Origin: Spartinivicinus ruber
Lineage (GTDB): Bacteria > Pseudomonadota > Gammaproteobacteria > Pseudomonadales > Zooshikellaceae
Assembly: GCF_011009015.1 (NCBI RefSeq)
Contig: NZ_CP048878.1
Location: 5,238,354-5,302,353, forward strand
Direction: 5' to 3'
DNA: 64,000 nucleotides
Part shown: piece after piece, positions 18,014 through 27,896 of the stretch
Layout of the letters: the number at the start of each line of letters is the position of its first letter
How positions within the stretch are numbered: position 1 is the first letter of the stretch
Program-made: the position numbers and the translations under genes
Notes under the pieces: model-generated
Told to the model about the DNA's origin: nothing
What the model saw: the letters and a program-made list of their open reading frames with translations, nothing else
The model's database searches: none

Positions 18014-21000
18014 AAACCACAAGTTAACTAACCTACTGTTTGGGCTAGTGTTGTTAATGGGGTATTTAATTTATCAACAACTGCCCAGGGAACAAGACCC
18101 TAGTATTAATTTTAACTGGGTGCAAATCACCACTCTGCTGCCAGGTGCTTCAGCAAAAGATATCGAAAAAAAAGTCACTGATATTCTCGAAGAATCCTTA
18201 GAAAAAGTACAAGACATTAAGTTTGTCTCCAGCACTAGCCGTGAAGGCGTATCCAGCATTTTAGTGCGCTTTCAAGACATCAGCCAACGGCTTTTTGATA
18301 AGCGGATGGCTGATCTCCGGCGAGAAATTAACAATGTTGAAGATGAGCTACCCGAAGAAATTGAACGCCCTAACATTGTTGAAATTACTTCAGCCAATGC
18401 ATTTCCAACCGCTACTGTGGTAGTTGCAGGCCCATCCGATGATGAAAATTTACGCCGTCAGGCTAGTATTTTAGAAAATGAGCTAGCCAGAATACCAGGT
18501 GTTGATAGAGTACAATTGACTGGAGAAAAAGACCCCGAAATACAAATTCGATTCGATATCGATAAAATTCAGCTGCTAGGTATTTCACCCGTTACTATTG
18601 CTAACTCCATTCGCAATTTTTATTCTGACATATCAGCAGGCAGTGCCCGTATAGGTAAAGATCAGTGGTTAATTCGCATTGAAGGCACCACCACTAATCC
18701 AGATGAACTGGCCAAATTACCTATTCTCACTAATGAAGGCAGTTTATCAGAAATCCGTTTAGGAGATGTTGCTACTGTAGTACGAGCCCGCGCAAAAGCA
18801 GATCGGCTCGTTCGCTTTCAAGGTCGACCAGCTGTCATGTTTGCCATCATGAAGCAAGAAAGCACCAATACCCTAGAGCTGGTTGAACGTATTGATCAAT
18901 TTGTGCAACAAAAAAACACTTATGCAGAAGAACTTGGGGTGAATATCAGTTTAATCGATGACCAAACTCTGATTACCCGTAATGCCCTTAATATTATGCA
19001 GAACAATGCATTACTGGGTTTAATTTTCGTACTCTTTGTTTCCTGGGTATTTTTGGGCTCACGCATCAGTCTTTTAGTAACCATTGGTATTCCCTTTACC
19101 TTAGCGGGCACATTTATTACTTTAAATATTCTTGATCAAACCCTAAATACCTCAGTGTTATTAGCCATTGTTATTGCCTTAGGGATGTTGGTTGATGATG
19201 CAGTAGTCGTTGTAGAATCTATTTACAGTAAATTAAGGCAAGGAATCACCGGCATAGAAGCTGCCTGGACAGGACTATTAGAAGTTATTAGCCCAGTTAC
19301 TGCTTCTGTTCTCACTACTATTGCTGCCTTTTTGCCTCTTATGTTACTACCCGGCATTTTAGGCAAGTTTATGATGATTATTCCGTTGGTAGTAACAACC
19401 GCCTTAGCTATCAGCTTAATCGAAGCCTATTGGATGCTGCCAGGCCATATTCTGGCAGCCAAAGTCTCATTCGCCAAACCATCAAAAGTAGATAAATACC
19501 GACAACGCTTTATTCATAAGTTAAAAGTGTATTATGGGTTTGCCTTAATAAAAATTATGCGACACCCAATAAAAACACTAACGACACTAGTATTACTATT
19601 TATCTTATCACTATCTGCAGTGATGAGCGGTTTAATCAGAATGGACTTCTTTGCAGCAGATACCATCCGTCTGTTTTACATTAATGTTGAAATGCCCACG
19701 ACTAGTTCACTGGATGAAACCATGGAGAAGGTGTTAGAAGTGGAAAAGCTCGCATACCAAGACTTATCTACTGAAGAAACACGCTCAATTGTAAGTTATT
19801 CTGGCCAAATGTTTACTGAAACAGCACCCTTATTTGGCGAGCATCTAGGGCAAATTTTAGTCAGCTTAAAACCACCTGCTGAAGGATTTCGTAGTGTTGA
19901 ACAAATAATTGAGGACATGCGTGCTGATGTTGCAACCGTGGTTGGCCCCACCAATATCTCCTTCCTGAAATTAGCAGGAGGCCCACCAACCAGCAAACCA
20001 ATTAGCGTTAAAGTCAGAGGAAAAGATTACAACGAATTGCGACAAGCCACTGATGCTCTAAAAACATTTATGGCTAATGATAATCGGTTTCGAGACATTT
20101 CTGATGATGACAGCCAAGGGCGTTACGGGTTAACGTTAAAATTAAACTATGATGCTATCAACCAATTAAACATTCGCCCTGATGATATTTATCGCACTGT
20201 GAGAATGCTGATTGATGGTGAAATTGTCAGTTATGTTCAGCATGAAGGCGATCAAACAGCCTTACGGCTCAAGTCAACAGCTGCTGTGAATAATCAGTTT
20301 CATGATACTGAAGCCCTATTAAGGCTCTCAGTGCCAACACCAACAGGGAATAATGTACCACTTAGAGAGTTGGTTGTTATTAATACCGAACAAGTGAAAG
20401 GCAATATACGTCACTATAATTTCTTACGCACCATCACCTTAGAAGCCGATATAGATAAATTACGCATCAATACAGTTGCTGCCAATGAACTTATTAAAGG
20501 CCATTGGCCAACCATTGCTGCAAACTACCCGAATGTATCCTTGGATTTTTCTGGCGAGCTGGATGACATACAAGAGAGTATTGACGCAATAGCCATGCTG
20601 TTTTTACTTGGAATTGGCTTAATGTATTTAATTTTAAGTACTCAATTCCAAAGTTATTTCCAACCCTTAATGGTGCTTATTACAGTCCCCATGGCATTTG
20701 TTGGGGTAGTATTAGGCTTGCTGGTTTCAGGTAATCCCCTCAGTTTATTTACCATGTACGGTATTGTCGCCCTGGCGGGTATAGCAGTTAATGCAGCAAT
20801 TGTATTAATTTCCACCGCTAATAATAACTTAGCCAAAAACATGAGTTTAATGCATGCTACTTTCTATGCTGCCCGAAGAAGGATGTTACCTATTATTATT
20901 ACCACACTGACAACTATCGCAGGGTTATTTTCATTAGCCGTGGGCTTGGGTGGCCACTCACTGATATGGTCACCAGTTGCTACCGCTATTGTATGGGGTT

Positions 21001-21089
21001 TGGTTTTTTCATCATTCTTAACACTATTTATAGTGCCAGTCTTATATCAAATGTCGATGCAACGAAAAGCTAAAAAGCAAATAGTTTAG
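17991..21089 (+). CDS. RND efflux pump inner-membrane subunit
   Basis: 1032 residues, the usual length for a proton-driven RND exporter. TM1 near the start, a large periplasmic loop (about 30-330), a central TM block, a second loop (about 550-850) and the final TM block. The proton-relay pair in TM4 is present (GMLVDDAVVVVES). Hydrophobic-substrate (HAE1-like) rather than metal (CusA-like) is favoured, because the Met-rich metal motifs are not seen. Partner of the adaptor encoded just upstream. Substrate unknown. Confidence 0.92.
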   Translation: MWLRSLIENHKLTNLLFGLVLLMGYLIYQQLPREQDPSINFNWVQITTLLPGASAKDIEKKVTDILEESLEKVQDIKFVSSTSREGVSSILVRFQDISQRLFDKRMADLRREINNVEDELPEEIERPNIVEITSANAFPTATVVVAGPSDDENLRRQASILENELARIPGVDRVQLTGEKDPEIQIRFDIDKIQLLGISPVTIANSIRNFYSDISAGSARIGKDQWLIRIEGTTTNPDELAKLPILTNEGSLSEIRLGDVATVVRARAKADRLVRFQGRPAVMFAIMKQESTNTLELVERIDQFVQQKNTYAEELGVNISLIDDQTLITRNALNIMQNNALLGLIFVLFVSWVFLGSRISLLVTIGIPFTLAGTFITLNILDQTLNTSVLLAIVIALGMLVDDAVVVVESIYSKLRQGITGIEAAWTGLLEVISPVTASVLTTIAAFLPLMLLPGILGKFMMIIPLVVTTALAISLIEAYWMLPGHILAAKVSFAKPSKVDKYRQRFIHKLKVYYGFALIKIMRHPIKTLTTLVLLFILSLSAVMSGLIRMDFFAADTIRLFYINVEMPTTSSLDETMEKVLEVEKLAYQDLSTEETRSIVSYSGQMFTETAPLFGEHLGQILVSLKPPAEGFRSVEQIIEDMRADVATVVGPTNISFLKLAGGPPTSKPISVKVRGKDYNELRQATDALKTFMANDNRFRDISDDDSQGRYGLTLKLNYDAINQLNIRPDDIYRTVRMLIDGEIVSYVQHEGDQTALRLKSTAAVNNQFHDTEALLRLSVPTPTGNNVPLRELVVINTEQVKGNIRHYNFLRTITLEADIDKLRINTVAANELIKGHWPTIAANYPNVSLDFSGELDDIQESIDAIAMLFLLGIGLMYLILSTQFQSYFQPLMVLITVPMAFVGVVLGLLVSGNPLSLFTMYGIVALAGIAVNAAIVLISTANNNLAKNMSLMHATFYAARRRMLPIIITTLTTIAGLFSLAVGLGGHSLIWSPVATAIVWGLVFSSFLTLFIVPVLYQMSMQRKAKKQIV

Positions 21090-21092
21090 TTC

Positions 21093-21219
21093 TATACCCA
21101 ATACGAATGGTTTTTAGGTGAGGCCATCGAGTAACGATGCTCCATGAGCCTATAAATAATAGGTGATTGGGGTGAGGAATGAAGATAACAAAACCTAGAA
21201 ATCATTCGGGAAGGGTATA
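21093..21219. repeat. Dispersed repeat family A, copy 1 (inverted ends)
   Basis: 127-bp element. Its ends are imperfect inverted repeats: TATACCC...CGAATGG.TTT..TAGGT on the left and the reverse complement of the same pattern on the right (21195-21219). The core contains GAGGCCATCGAG and CCATGAG...ATAATAGG, which recur in the copy at 35073-35202. The right end overlaps the last codons and the stop of the STAS-like gene. It resembles a MITE or palindromic intergenic element. No coding capacity. Confidence 0.75.
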
Positions 21220-21579
21220 ACTGCTTACCCAGCTTTTTGCCTCATCCAACTTATTAAAAGGGTAAACTACTACTTCAGCCTTAATAAAGTGAGCACCTAA
21301 ATATCTAGCCAAATCAGCAAGATGGCTATCCGTACAAATTGCCACTTTTCTTACCAATTGATGATGATCTCTAACAAACTTGATATGGGAGATAAAACCC
21401 GAAAAGCTCTCCCAACCAGGAAATGACTTAGAGTGGATTAATAGTCCTTTTAACTCACCACTCTTTTCAATCATTGGATCAATGGTATCAGCAATCCGTT
21501 TAAAATCCTCTGCAGATAATGCTCCATGTGGCTCCAATATGGCAATACCCGCGTTCTCATCAACATCAATTGATATCAT
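21202..21579 (-). CDS. STAS/SEC14-like (SpoIIAA-like) protein
   Basis: About 125 residues of the SpoIIAA-like/DUF3478 type (HGALSAEDFKRIADTIDPMIE; LKGLLIHSKSFPGWESFSGFISHIKF). The family is cytosolic, with a lipid- or nucleotide-binding STAS-like fold and unclear function. I take the ATG at 21579, with GGAG 9 bases upstream, over a GTG five codons earlier that abuts the ribosome site. The last residues, YTLPE and stop, are encoded by the inverted end of repeat A, so the C-terminus looks acquired. Divergent from the universal stress protein gene. Confidence 0.8.
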   Translation of the reverse strand: MISIDVDENAGIAILEPHGALSAEDFKRIADTIDPMIEKSGELKGLLIHSKSFPGWESFSGFISHIKFVRDHHQLVRKVAICTDSHLADLARYLGAHFIKAEVVVYPFNKLDEAKSWVSSYTLPE

Positions 21580-21613
21580 TATTAATTTCTCCACTCTCCA
21601 CTTTATCCAAGAT

Positions 21614-21627
21614 TACACTATAGTGTA
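21614..21627. promoter_or_regulatory. Perfect palindrome between divergent STAS and Usp genes
   Basis: TACACTATAGTGTA is a perfect 14-bp palindrome placed in the 86-bp divergent gap, 35 bp from one start and 39 bp from the other. It could be a shared operator. Nothing in the sequence identifies the regulator. Confidence 0.4.
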
Positions 21628-21665
21628 CCTATAGTCTTTTAACCCCGTTAGGTGAGCTTTTCTCT

Positions 21666-22100
21666 ATGAACTTACTACAACTTAACAGCATCATTGTTCC
21701 AGTAGACTTCTCTGAAGAGTGTGCAGAAGCTGTCAATGTAGCCCTAGAGCTTGCAGAAAAACCCACCAAGGTTACCCTCCTACATGTGAAATATCCAGCC
21801 AGTTACATTAATGCCGGTACCGCTTATGTACACATTGATGAAGAAAGACATAAACAAGAAGTTGAAACCGGCCTGCAACAATTTATTCTTCGGCATGGCT
21901 GGCAAAATATTGAAAGTATAGTATTATCAGGTGACCCTGGTAATGAAATTGCAACTTACGCTGAAAAAAATAATGCCAGTTTAATTATTATTCCCACTCA
22001 TGGTTATCATGGATTTAAACGACTCATGTTAGGCTCAGTCGCTGATCGAGTAATTAATTTAGCCTCTTGTCCTGTCTTAATACTTAAGCGTAAGGATTAA
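21666..22100 (+). CDS. Universal stress protein (UspA family)
   Basis: 144 residues, a single Usp domain. The ATP-binding motif of the nucleotide-binding subgroup is present (GxxG with nine residues to GS: HGYHGFKRLMLGSVADRV), as is the C-terminal CPVLIL strand. Cytosolic stress-related protein. It is divergent from the STAS-like gene across 86 bp with a palindrome, which suggests joint stress control. Confidence 0.92.
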   Translation: MNLLQLNSIIVPVDFSEECAEAVNVALELAEKPTKVTLLHVKYPASYINAGTAYVHIDEERHKQEVETGLQQFILRHGWQNIESIVLSGDPGNEIATYAEKNNASLIIIPTHGYHGFKRLMLGSVADRVINLASCPVLILKRKD

Positions 22101-22445
22101 ATTACAAAAATTATCGTTTAAATTAATAGAACTAGATCTTGCTTTACCAATTAACTATTTTCAATATTTTCCTCAACCCCAAGATCATAATACACTAATT
22201 TTGTTGTACTAATTTGAGCAATTTATTGCCCAAAGTTTTCACCATCAGGTGATATAGCAATACAAGACTATAGTAGTAGTTCTTAATATGGACATTGAGT
22301 GTAAAACCGTTTTACTATGCTTTCTAAAGATTACTTTCTATGACGACATGATCAAGATAGTCAATCATACTCTCGCAGCTTTTATCTTTGACTTAATATA
22401 TCATTATACAACCAGAAACGGACTACAGTATTGAGGTAATAAAAA
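22101..22445. other. Non-coding gap, nothing recognised
   Basis: 345 AT-rich bases between the Usp and GNAT genes. I see no coding frame of substance, no RNA gene and no convincing terminator. GAGGT at about 22434 is the GNAT ribosome site. Confidence 0.4.
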
Positions 22446-22856
22446 GTGCTAACGATTTGTCGCATTACCAGGCAACAACATGAAGAGGCTTTTAGTCTTA
22501 TGCGAGAACTGCGGTCAGCATTAGAATTTGAGGCTTTTGTAGCGCGCCTGGAAAGGCAACAACAACATGGCTATGAGCTACATGGTGCAATTGAAAATGA
22601 AATTGTTGGACTCATTGGCTTTCGAGACGTTGAAACCATGGCTAGAGGGCCACATATTCACGTTGACGATCTGGTGATTTCAAAAGCCCAAAGATCTGCT
22701 GGTATTGGCAGAAAGCTAATGGAATATGTTGAAAGCATTGCCTCTGAAAAAAACCTTGGGGGCATATTTTTAGACAGCCGTTTAGATGTAGTGGATTTTT
22801 ACAAGGGCCTAGGCTATGAATTCCATAAAGCCCAACTTATGTGTAAGCGCTTTTAA
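22446..22856 (+). CDS. GNAT-family N-acetyltransferase
   Basis: 136 residues. The acetyl-CoA-binding motif A is visible (VDDLVISKAQRSAGIGRKLMEYVESIA, i.e. RxxGIG) and is followed by DSRLDVVDFYKGLGYE. The start is GTG at 22446, with GAGGT 8 bases upstream; no ATG lies nearby in frame. Acceptor substrate unknown. Transcribed alone. Confidence 0.85.
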   Translation: MLTICRITRQQHEEAFSLMRELRSALEFEAFVARLERQQQHGYELHGAIENEIVGLIGFRDVETMARGPHIHVDDLVISKAQRSAGIGRKLMEYVESIASEKNLGGIFLDSRLDVVDFYKGLGYEFHKAQLMCKRF

Positions 22857-23005
22857 GCCTTACACATACTTTGAGTGTGATGTATCGCTAGCAAGCTGTA
22901 TGTTAAACTTAATATTTACTTGCTTTTTCACCAATTTTTTCCTTGTCTTTGGGCTACTCATAAGATTTCCTAATTATTTGGACAGAGTTAACTCTTCCAA
23001 TTAAA

Positions 23006-23209
23006 GTGAAAGCAGCCGGTCTGTCTTATAACCAGTTAGAAAAAGTATTTCTTTTGTGGAGAGATGAGGAGGGATATTATTTGGCATTCAGTCTGCAAAC
23101 TCCAGATGACGTAGTAGAACGCGCAACAGTTGCACTGACCCAAATCAGAGATGAAGGACTAATAGAGTCTGTTGCAACAAAGTATTTAAAAAGATATCAA
23201 GAAGAGTAA
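23006..23209 (+). pseudogene. Truncated remnant of a family-3 periplasmic binding protein
   Basis: A 67-codon frame beginning at a GTG. The product reads LEKVFLLWRDEEGYYLAFSLQTPDDVVERATVALTQIRDEGLIESVATKYL, which matches the C-terminal end of SBP_bac_3 proteins (the aspect of conserved 'polar-TPxxVV...AL..I...G....I..KYL'). Signal peptide and both lobes are missing, and the upstream bases do not continue the frame. I read it as a decayed copy of the orphan binding-protein family found elsewhere in the window. Expression as a short protein cannot be excluded. Confidence 0.6.
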
Positions 23210-23297
23210 AAGGGCTTAAGGTTGAATTAAGCTTACTACTCTATCATCTCTCTCCATCAACTAACCCATGTTATTTATATAGATGGAGAATATGATT

Positions 23298-23606
23298 ATG
23301 AAACCAATGCTAGTCGCTTTTATTTCAGTTTTTGCTGTTTCTAATGCTTTCGCAGATATCAATATCAGCCCACAACAAGCAGATCAATTGGTACAAACAG
23401 GAAAAATCAAGCCACTTACTGAGTTAGAAACCACAGCAAAAAACCAGGTAAAGGGCACAACTGTTATTTACTCTAACCTGGAGCAAGACGATGATACTGG
23501 CGCGTATGAATACGAAGCCAAAGTGCAGGATGCACAAAACATCTTATGGGAAGTTCAAATCAATGCCCAAACGGGTGCTGTTCTAGAAGTAGAAAAAGAT
23601 GATTAA
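23298..23606 (+). CDS. Small secreted PepSY-domain protein
   Basis: About 102 residues: signal peptide (KPMLVAFISVFAVSNAFA) then one PepSY domain, ending in the typical WEVQINAQTGAVLEVEKDD strand. PepSY modules often inhibit proteases or act in signalling at the envelope. The ATG at 23298 is 9 bases after GGAG; ATGs at 23283 and 23292 are too close to or upstream of it. It lies 306 bp from the convergent gene for the large secreted serine protease, so a link as a protease modulator is conceivable but unproven. Confidence 0.82.
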   Translation: MKPMLVAFISVFAVSNAFADINISPQQADQLVQTGKIKPLTELETTAKNQVKGTTVIYSNLEQDDDTGAYEYEAKVQDAQNILWEVQINAQTGAVLEVEKDD

Positions 23607-23912
23607 CTTTTCTTACTGATGTCGATTTTTCATAAAATAACCAGGCCTAAAGCCTGGTTATTTATTTTTGATTTAATTAAATACTTATTGGCGTGACCTT
23701 GCTATGAGAAAGAAACAGAGTCTTCAGAACTTCCCAACAACATTGTAACTTATATTTAGTCAATATTTCCTACAGTTAGGCTCTTTAGTCAGCTGATCAC
23801 AAAACAATCAAACTTAAGCGAACCTCATATTGATATTACCCTTAGAATATACCTAATAACAAGATAGTAATTTCACGGCTACTCTGGTTTGCCGTGGATT
23901 GGTTACTGATTA
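23607..23912. other. Convergent intergenic region with one strong terminator
   Basis: 306 bases between the PepSY gene (+) and the protease gene (-). It contains the strong hairpin at 23636-23668. Near 23874-23896 a weaker CACGGC/GCCGTG stem with an 11-base loop may end the protease transcript. No gene seen. Confidence 0.5.
23636..23668 (+). terminator. Intrinsic terminator after the PepSY gene
   Basis: AATAACCAGGC / GCCTGGTTATT (23636-23646 and 23652-23662) is a perfect 11-bp stem with a 5-base loop followed by a T-rich run. A classic Rho-independent terminator. Confidence 0.88.
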
Positions 23913-26900
23913 CTACTTACATTGATGGGCACTACGAATGGCTTTAATTTCTGCCATTAATTCAGGTCGTTGTACTGCTTTCAAAAACAGCTTGGTTTTT
24001 TCAGAAGTTAAATTATCTTCTCTAGGGTCCTCTTTTACTGATAATGACTTGTCTTCATAACGCCAGACTTTTCCCCATAATGTCAGAATAGTATTGCGCC
24101 AACAGTCATTATTTATAATTTCATCATAAATTTCCTTATGATTGTTACGCAGGAAATACAAATAGCGTTGGATATACCAGACAAAGCTCAACCCAGCATC
24201 GGCTTCACTGCCATAAGTAGTGTAATCATAAAAAGCATAACCAATAGAAAGTGAGTGGCTATATTGTACAGCTTCATCCATTACCGACTCCCAGCCTTGA
24301 TCACCAACTGGACTACCTTTATTAATATAGGTGTCATCATAGTGGTTTTTAGGTACATCAGCTGAAAACTTGTCACGCTGAATATTATACAACGCAGGGT
24401 ACTTGCGTGATTCCCTTAATGGACAGGTTGGCGTTACCCCTTTTGCTATTGGGTGCGCCTGTTCTGACCAGCTAGATAATTCATGAGCCAGGCCATGACC
24501 ACACTCATGAACCGCTAAGTCAGCTGCATGAAATAACTCTTTTGCTGGCAGGCCCTTCCAAATACTTGTTGCCCGTTTAATCCAGTAGTCAGAACATTTT
24601 TGCCCCCCATGTTTAGGTGCCTTGCGTAGTATTTCTGCACCAAACGGATAACGAGCATCCAGAGCAGCAAAAATAGTTTTTGACACTTCTGCCAGTGGGG
24701 CATTAGTTCTATGTTTTTTCATAATATGATCAATATTGACTGCCGGATTGCCCATTCCAGACTCTTTATATTGACCATCCACACAATTCGCTGCGGTCAT
24801 TTTTTCAAATAACCCTGAGCCATTGCTGTCATCATCAGGTTTATCATTATCACCTGGATCTGGTTTCGGATCTGGTTTCGGATCTGGCTTCGGATCTGGT
24901 TTCGGATCTGGTTTCGGATCTGGTTTCGGATCTGGCTTCGGATCTGGCTTCGGATCTGGCTTCGGATCTGGCTTCGGATCTGGCTTCGGATCTGGCTTCG
25001 GATCTGGCTTCGGATCTGGCTTCGGATCTGGCTTCGGATCTGGCTTCGGATCTGGCTTCGGATCTGGCTTCGGATCTGGCTTCGGATCTGGCTTCGGATC
25101 TGGCTTCGGATCTGGCTTCGGATCTGGCTTCGGCACTTTATCAGTTTTGACTAATTTTATTGAGTCAATAAAGAAGTCTGCTTCAGGTTCTGGTCCAAAA
25201 ATATAAAGTTCTGCTTTTTTCAAGTTGCCCATTGGATTAATAGCAAAATCTGAAGCAATGTCATACCACTTTTCTCCCACAGGAATTTTACTGGTATTAA
25301 TCGTTTTCCAATGATATCCCTTCTCGTCCACATAAAATAGACGTATATCGAGAGTTTGAGACTTTTTAACTGACTCGCCCAAACTGGCAGATAAATTTAA
25401 AGTATAACCTTGATTGCCCGTTATTTTATCCGTAACAGCTAAACCTCCACCAGCATACCAATGATTCCGCTTTCCAATATGCAAACTAAATTGGCCATCT
25501 TTGGCGCGGTGAGTACTTTGACTTAACTCACCCATTTTCCAGGCTGCTTTCCAGCCTTGAGTATCCGCTTCAAAGTCATGCTTCAGTATTAAATCAGGAT
25601 CTGGTTGACTAGCGTCTTTTTCTGCAATTTTAACCTCATCAATAATTAGATTCTTTTTACCTTTGGGGCCAAATAGTAATAAGTGAGCTGCTTTTACCTC
25701 TCCCCCCACCGTATTTAACTGAAATTCTCCTTTTAAAGTATTTTGCTGATCAGTTATTTGATCAATACCAATATACTGGTAATAGTAAACGCCTATTTCG
25801 CTTTTTAATGCCAAAGCAGCAAAACCAAAATCTTTAACATCTCCTTTCTCTAACTGCATTTTGGCACTGAACTGATAGGTTATGCCCTTTTTTAATGGCG
25901 TTTTAATTTTTTGAATAATGCCATCATAATAACTACCACGGCCACTAATATTTACCTGATAATCAGTACCGCAGTCTTTTTTCATTGATGTTTGTTTTAT
26001 TTTGACTGCTTTAGTGTAATAAGCACGCCATTTAGTCAGCTGATTAAAATCCGGTTGCCCAAGTAAATTGCCTTTGAGTAAATCAGGTTTACTACATGCT
26101 GTGTTTGGTTGGTCTGGATCTGGATTAGGTTTTCCTGGCCCGTTTGGATCTGGCTTGTCAGGATCTGGCCAACCGGGTCCATCAGGATCACTAGGATCTG
26201 GTTTATTTGGATCCGGCTTATCTGGCCAATCAGGGCCATCAGGATCATTTGGGTCTGGTTTATTCGGATCTGGCTTGTCTGGCCAATCAGGACCATCAGG
26301 ATCATTTGGGTCTGGTTTATTCGGATCTGGCTTGTCTGGCCAATCAGGGCCATTAGGATCATTTGGGTCTGGTTTATCTGGATCTGGTTGGTCTGGCCAA
26401 TCCGGGCCATCAGGATCATTAGGGCCTGGTTTATCTGGATCTGGTTTTGGGTTGGGACTATCAGCTAAATCCACATACTTTTTAATCCAGTCAGTGTAAT
26501 TAGCCACTTTGGTATACACACCTGGATAACCAGGTTTAGCACACCCTTGACCAAAGCTCACGACACCTACTTGATATAGTTCGTTATACCATTTAACAAA
26601 TAGCGGACCACCACTGTCCCCTTGACAAGAATCTTTCCCTCCTTGCTTATAACCAGCACACACCATATTCTCAGTTAAGCCATAATAAGCTTGCTGACAC
26701 TCTTGCTGTTTAACAATTGGCACATCCACTTCTCGCAATTTATTAGGCAACCCTAAAGAAGCAGCGATATTTTTCTGTCGAGTATCTCCCCAACCCGCTA
26801 CGGTCATCATTGCACCTGGCTGTGCAGCTGAATGGTGAACATTGATATCAGCTATTTTTATAGGGGCAACATCAGCTTTAATAGGACGGTTCAACTTAAC

Positions 26901-27296
26901 TAAAGCAATATCATTATCAGAAGAGCGGCTATTATACTCCGGATGCGGTATAAAACGCTCAATAGAAATTACCTCTCCTTCACGGTTATTGGTTCGATCA
27001 AAGCGTCCTACGGTAACCCTATTCACCCCTTTACAGTGAGCTGCAGTCAAAATCCACTCTTTATTTAAAATACTTCCGCCACAGCCATTTAACCAAGCCA
27101 TAAATTTTCGCTCAGCAAAGTTGGACTCTCGGCCTCCTACAATTGCCGCCATTGTAGGCTTATTCTTAATAAGCTCAGCTTTATTTTGACCTGCTTCATT
27201 TTTTATAGAACCTCCATGAGCGGTACCAATAACAGCTAAACATAATGTAGACAGTGTTAATCGTATAGAATATGTGGGAAGTGGCTTCACTTTCAT
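23913..27296 (-). CDS. Large secreted multidomain protein: trypsin domain, repeats, jelly-roll modules, HExxH domain
   Basis: 1127 residues. Signal peptide (to about 28); a short propeptide; a trypsin-like S1 domain (52-275) with the activation site IVGG at 52 and the triad His87 (TAAHC), Asp129 (DNDIAL) and Ser228 (GDSGG). Asp222 marks trypsin-type Arg/Lys specificity. Then a ~19-residue Asp/Pro/Trp repeat region (about 280-395) and two jelly-roll/CBM-like modules (about 400-560 and 565-725). A Lys-Pro-Asp-Pro array of 23 units follows, and a C-terminal domain (about 835-1127) with HECGH at 930-934, a metallopeptidase-type HExxH. Two proteases on one chain joined by flexible linkers is unusual. 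The C-terminal domain family was not recognised, so its activity is inferred from the motif alone. Confidence 0.85.
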   Translation of the reverse strand: MKVKPLPTYSIRLTLSTLCLAVIGTAHGGSIKNEAGQNKAELIKNKPTMAAIVGGRESNFAERKFMAWLNGCGGSILNKEWILTAAHCKGVNRVTVGRFDRTNNREGEVISIERFIPHPEYNSRSSDNDIALVKLNRPIKADVAPIKIADINVHHSAAQPGAMMTVAGWGDTRQKNIAASLGLPNKLREVDVPIVKQQECQQAYYGLTENMVCAGYKQGGKDSCQGDSGGPLFVKWYNELYQVGVVSFGQGCAKPGYPGVYTKVANYTDWIKKYVDLADSPNPKPDPDKPGPNDPDGPDWPDQPDPDKPDPNDPNGPDWPDKPDPNKPDPNDPDGPDWPDKPDPNKPDPNDPDGPDWPDKPDPNKPDPSDPDGPGWPDPDKPDPNGPGKPNPDPDQPNTACSKPDLLKGNLLGQPDFNQLTKWRAYYTKAVKIKQTSMKKDCGTDYQVNISGRGSYYDGIIQKIKTPLKKGITYQFSAKMQLEKGDVKDFGFAALALKSEIGVYYYQYIGIDQITDQQNTLKGEFQLNTVGGEVKAAHLLLFGPKGKKNLIIDEVKIAEKDASQPDPDLILKHDFEADTQGWKAAWKMGELSQSTHRAKDGQFSLHIGKRNHWYAGGGLAVTDKITGNQGYTLNLSASLGESVKKSQTLDIRLFYVDEKGYHWKTINTSKIPVGEKWYDIASDFAINPMGNLKKAELYIFGPEPEADFFIDSIKLVKTDKVPKPDPKPDPKPDPKPDPKPDPKPDPKPDPKPDPKPDPKPDPKPDPKPDPKPDPKPDPKPDPKPDPKPDPKPDPKPDPKPDPKPDPKPDPKPDPGDNDKPDDDSNGSGLFEKMTAANCVDGQYKESGMGNPAVNIDHIMKKHRTNAPLAEVSKTIFAALDARYPFGAEILRKAPKHGGQKCSDYWIKRATSIWKGLPAKELFHAADLAVHECGHGLAHELSSWSEQAHPIAKGVTPTCPLRESRKYPALYNIQRDKFSADVPKNHYDDTYINKGSPVGDQGWESVMDEAVQYSHSLSIGYAFYDYTTYGSEADAGLSFVWYIQRYLYFLRNNHKEIYDEIINNDCWRNTILTLWGKVWRYEDKSLSVKEDPREDNLTSEKTKLFLKAVQRPELMAEIKAIRSAHQCK
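24856..25131. repeat. 12-bp tandem array, 23 copies, in the protease gene
   Basis: 23 consecutive copies of GGATCTGGCTTC (plus strand), encoding (Lys-Pro-Asp-Pro)23 on the minus strand. Units differ only at one position: units 1, 2, 4, 5 and 6 carry T instead of C there; the other 18 are identical. This homogeneity points to recent expansion by slippage or unequal exchange. Any change in copy number keeps the reading frame. Confidence 0.95.
26115..26450. repeat. 57-bp tandem repeat coding Asp/Pro/Trp linker
   Basis: About four complete and one degenerate 57-bp units, encoding a 19-residue motif of the form [19 protein letters not shown]. The units are less uniform than the 12-bp array, so this linker looks older. 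It connects the trypsin domain to the first jelly-roll module. Confidence 0.85.
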
Positions 27297-27896
27297 TACT
27301 GTGAGTCCTGTTAATCTTTGCGGAAAAATACTAGAAATGTGGTGCAGTTAGCCCCAAAATTAGTAGCCCACGAACAAAATAAGGTAAAAGTTTCTTCTCC
27401 ATTTACTCTCTAGCTGTGTTACTTTTTCTCGATCTAGGCCCACTATGCCTGTAAAAAACACCTTGCCAGAAAATAAGTGACTTTGAAGACTGTTAACCAA
27501 CTTTACGCATGGAACACTAGGGTATTAACATTTAACAAATCACAATTGTCGTAAAGACTAATCAGAACGCTAGCAATAAAATAGTAACTGTTACACTAAA
27601 GCACAAGAAACTAAGACAGCATTAGCTTTTAAGCTATTTTTTAGCTGTTCTTCATAAAATAAGTGCAAATTATTTATAGGCAGCACTAATTATTTATCTC
27701 ATAAATATGGGATGAATGAGTTTTCAAATAGTTTACAAACAATCAACAAATCAAGATCACTTATTAATTTAATAATCGTTTTTTATTTTTTATCAAATAA
27801 ATAATACCAGCGTATACTTTATCTCAGCAGAATCCCCCTAAAACCTTATAATTTAGTTATAATAGTCACTAAACAAGACCATAAAACAAGGAACCT
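27297..27896. other. Divergent 600-bp intergenic region, no gene seen
   Basis: This gap separates the protease gene (-) from the LysR gene (+). It is AT-rich, especially 27700-27850. No frame, RNA gene or strong hairpin was found. Its length would allow regulated promoters on both sides. AAGGAACCT precedes the LysR start. Confidence 0.45.

Noticed and set aside
22816-23004. Plus-strand 62-residue frame after the GNAT gene
   Set aside because: It starts inside the GNAT gene in another frame and has no family resemblance. The binding-protein remnant that follows is in a different context.
24850-25135. CRISPR-like regular repeats
   Set aside because: The units are directly adjacent 12-mers without spacers and lie in a coding frame; no cas genes are nearby.
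24823-25206. A 127-residue plus-strand frame made almost entirely of GFGS repeats
   Set aside because: It is the complement-strand reading of the 12-bp array inside the protease gene. No ribosome site, and no sequence outside the repeat supports it.
26068-26499. Plus-strand frames with GSGLSG- and IWFI-type repeats opposite the protease gene
   Set aside because: These are antisense readings of the 57-bp repeat. Repeat DNA leaves several frames open by chance.
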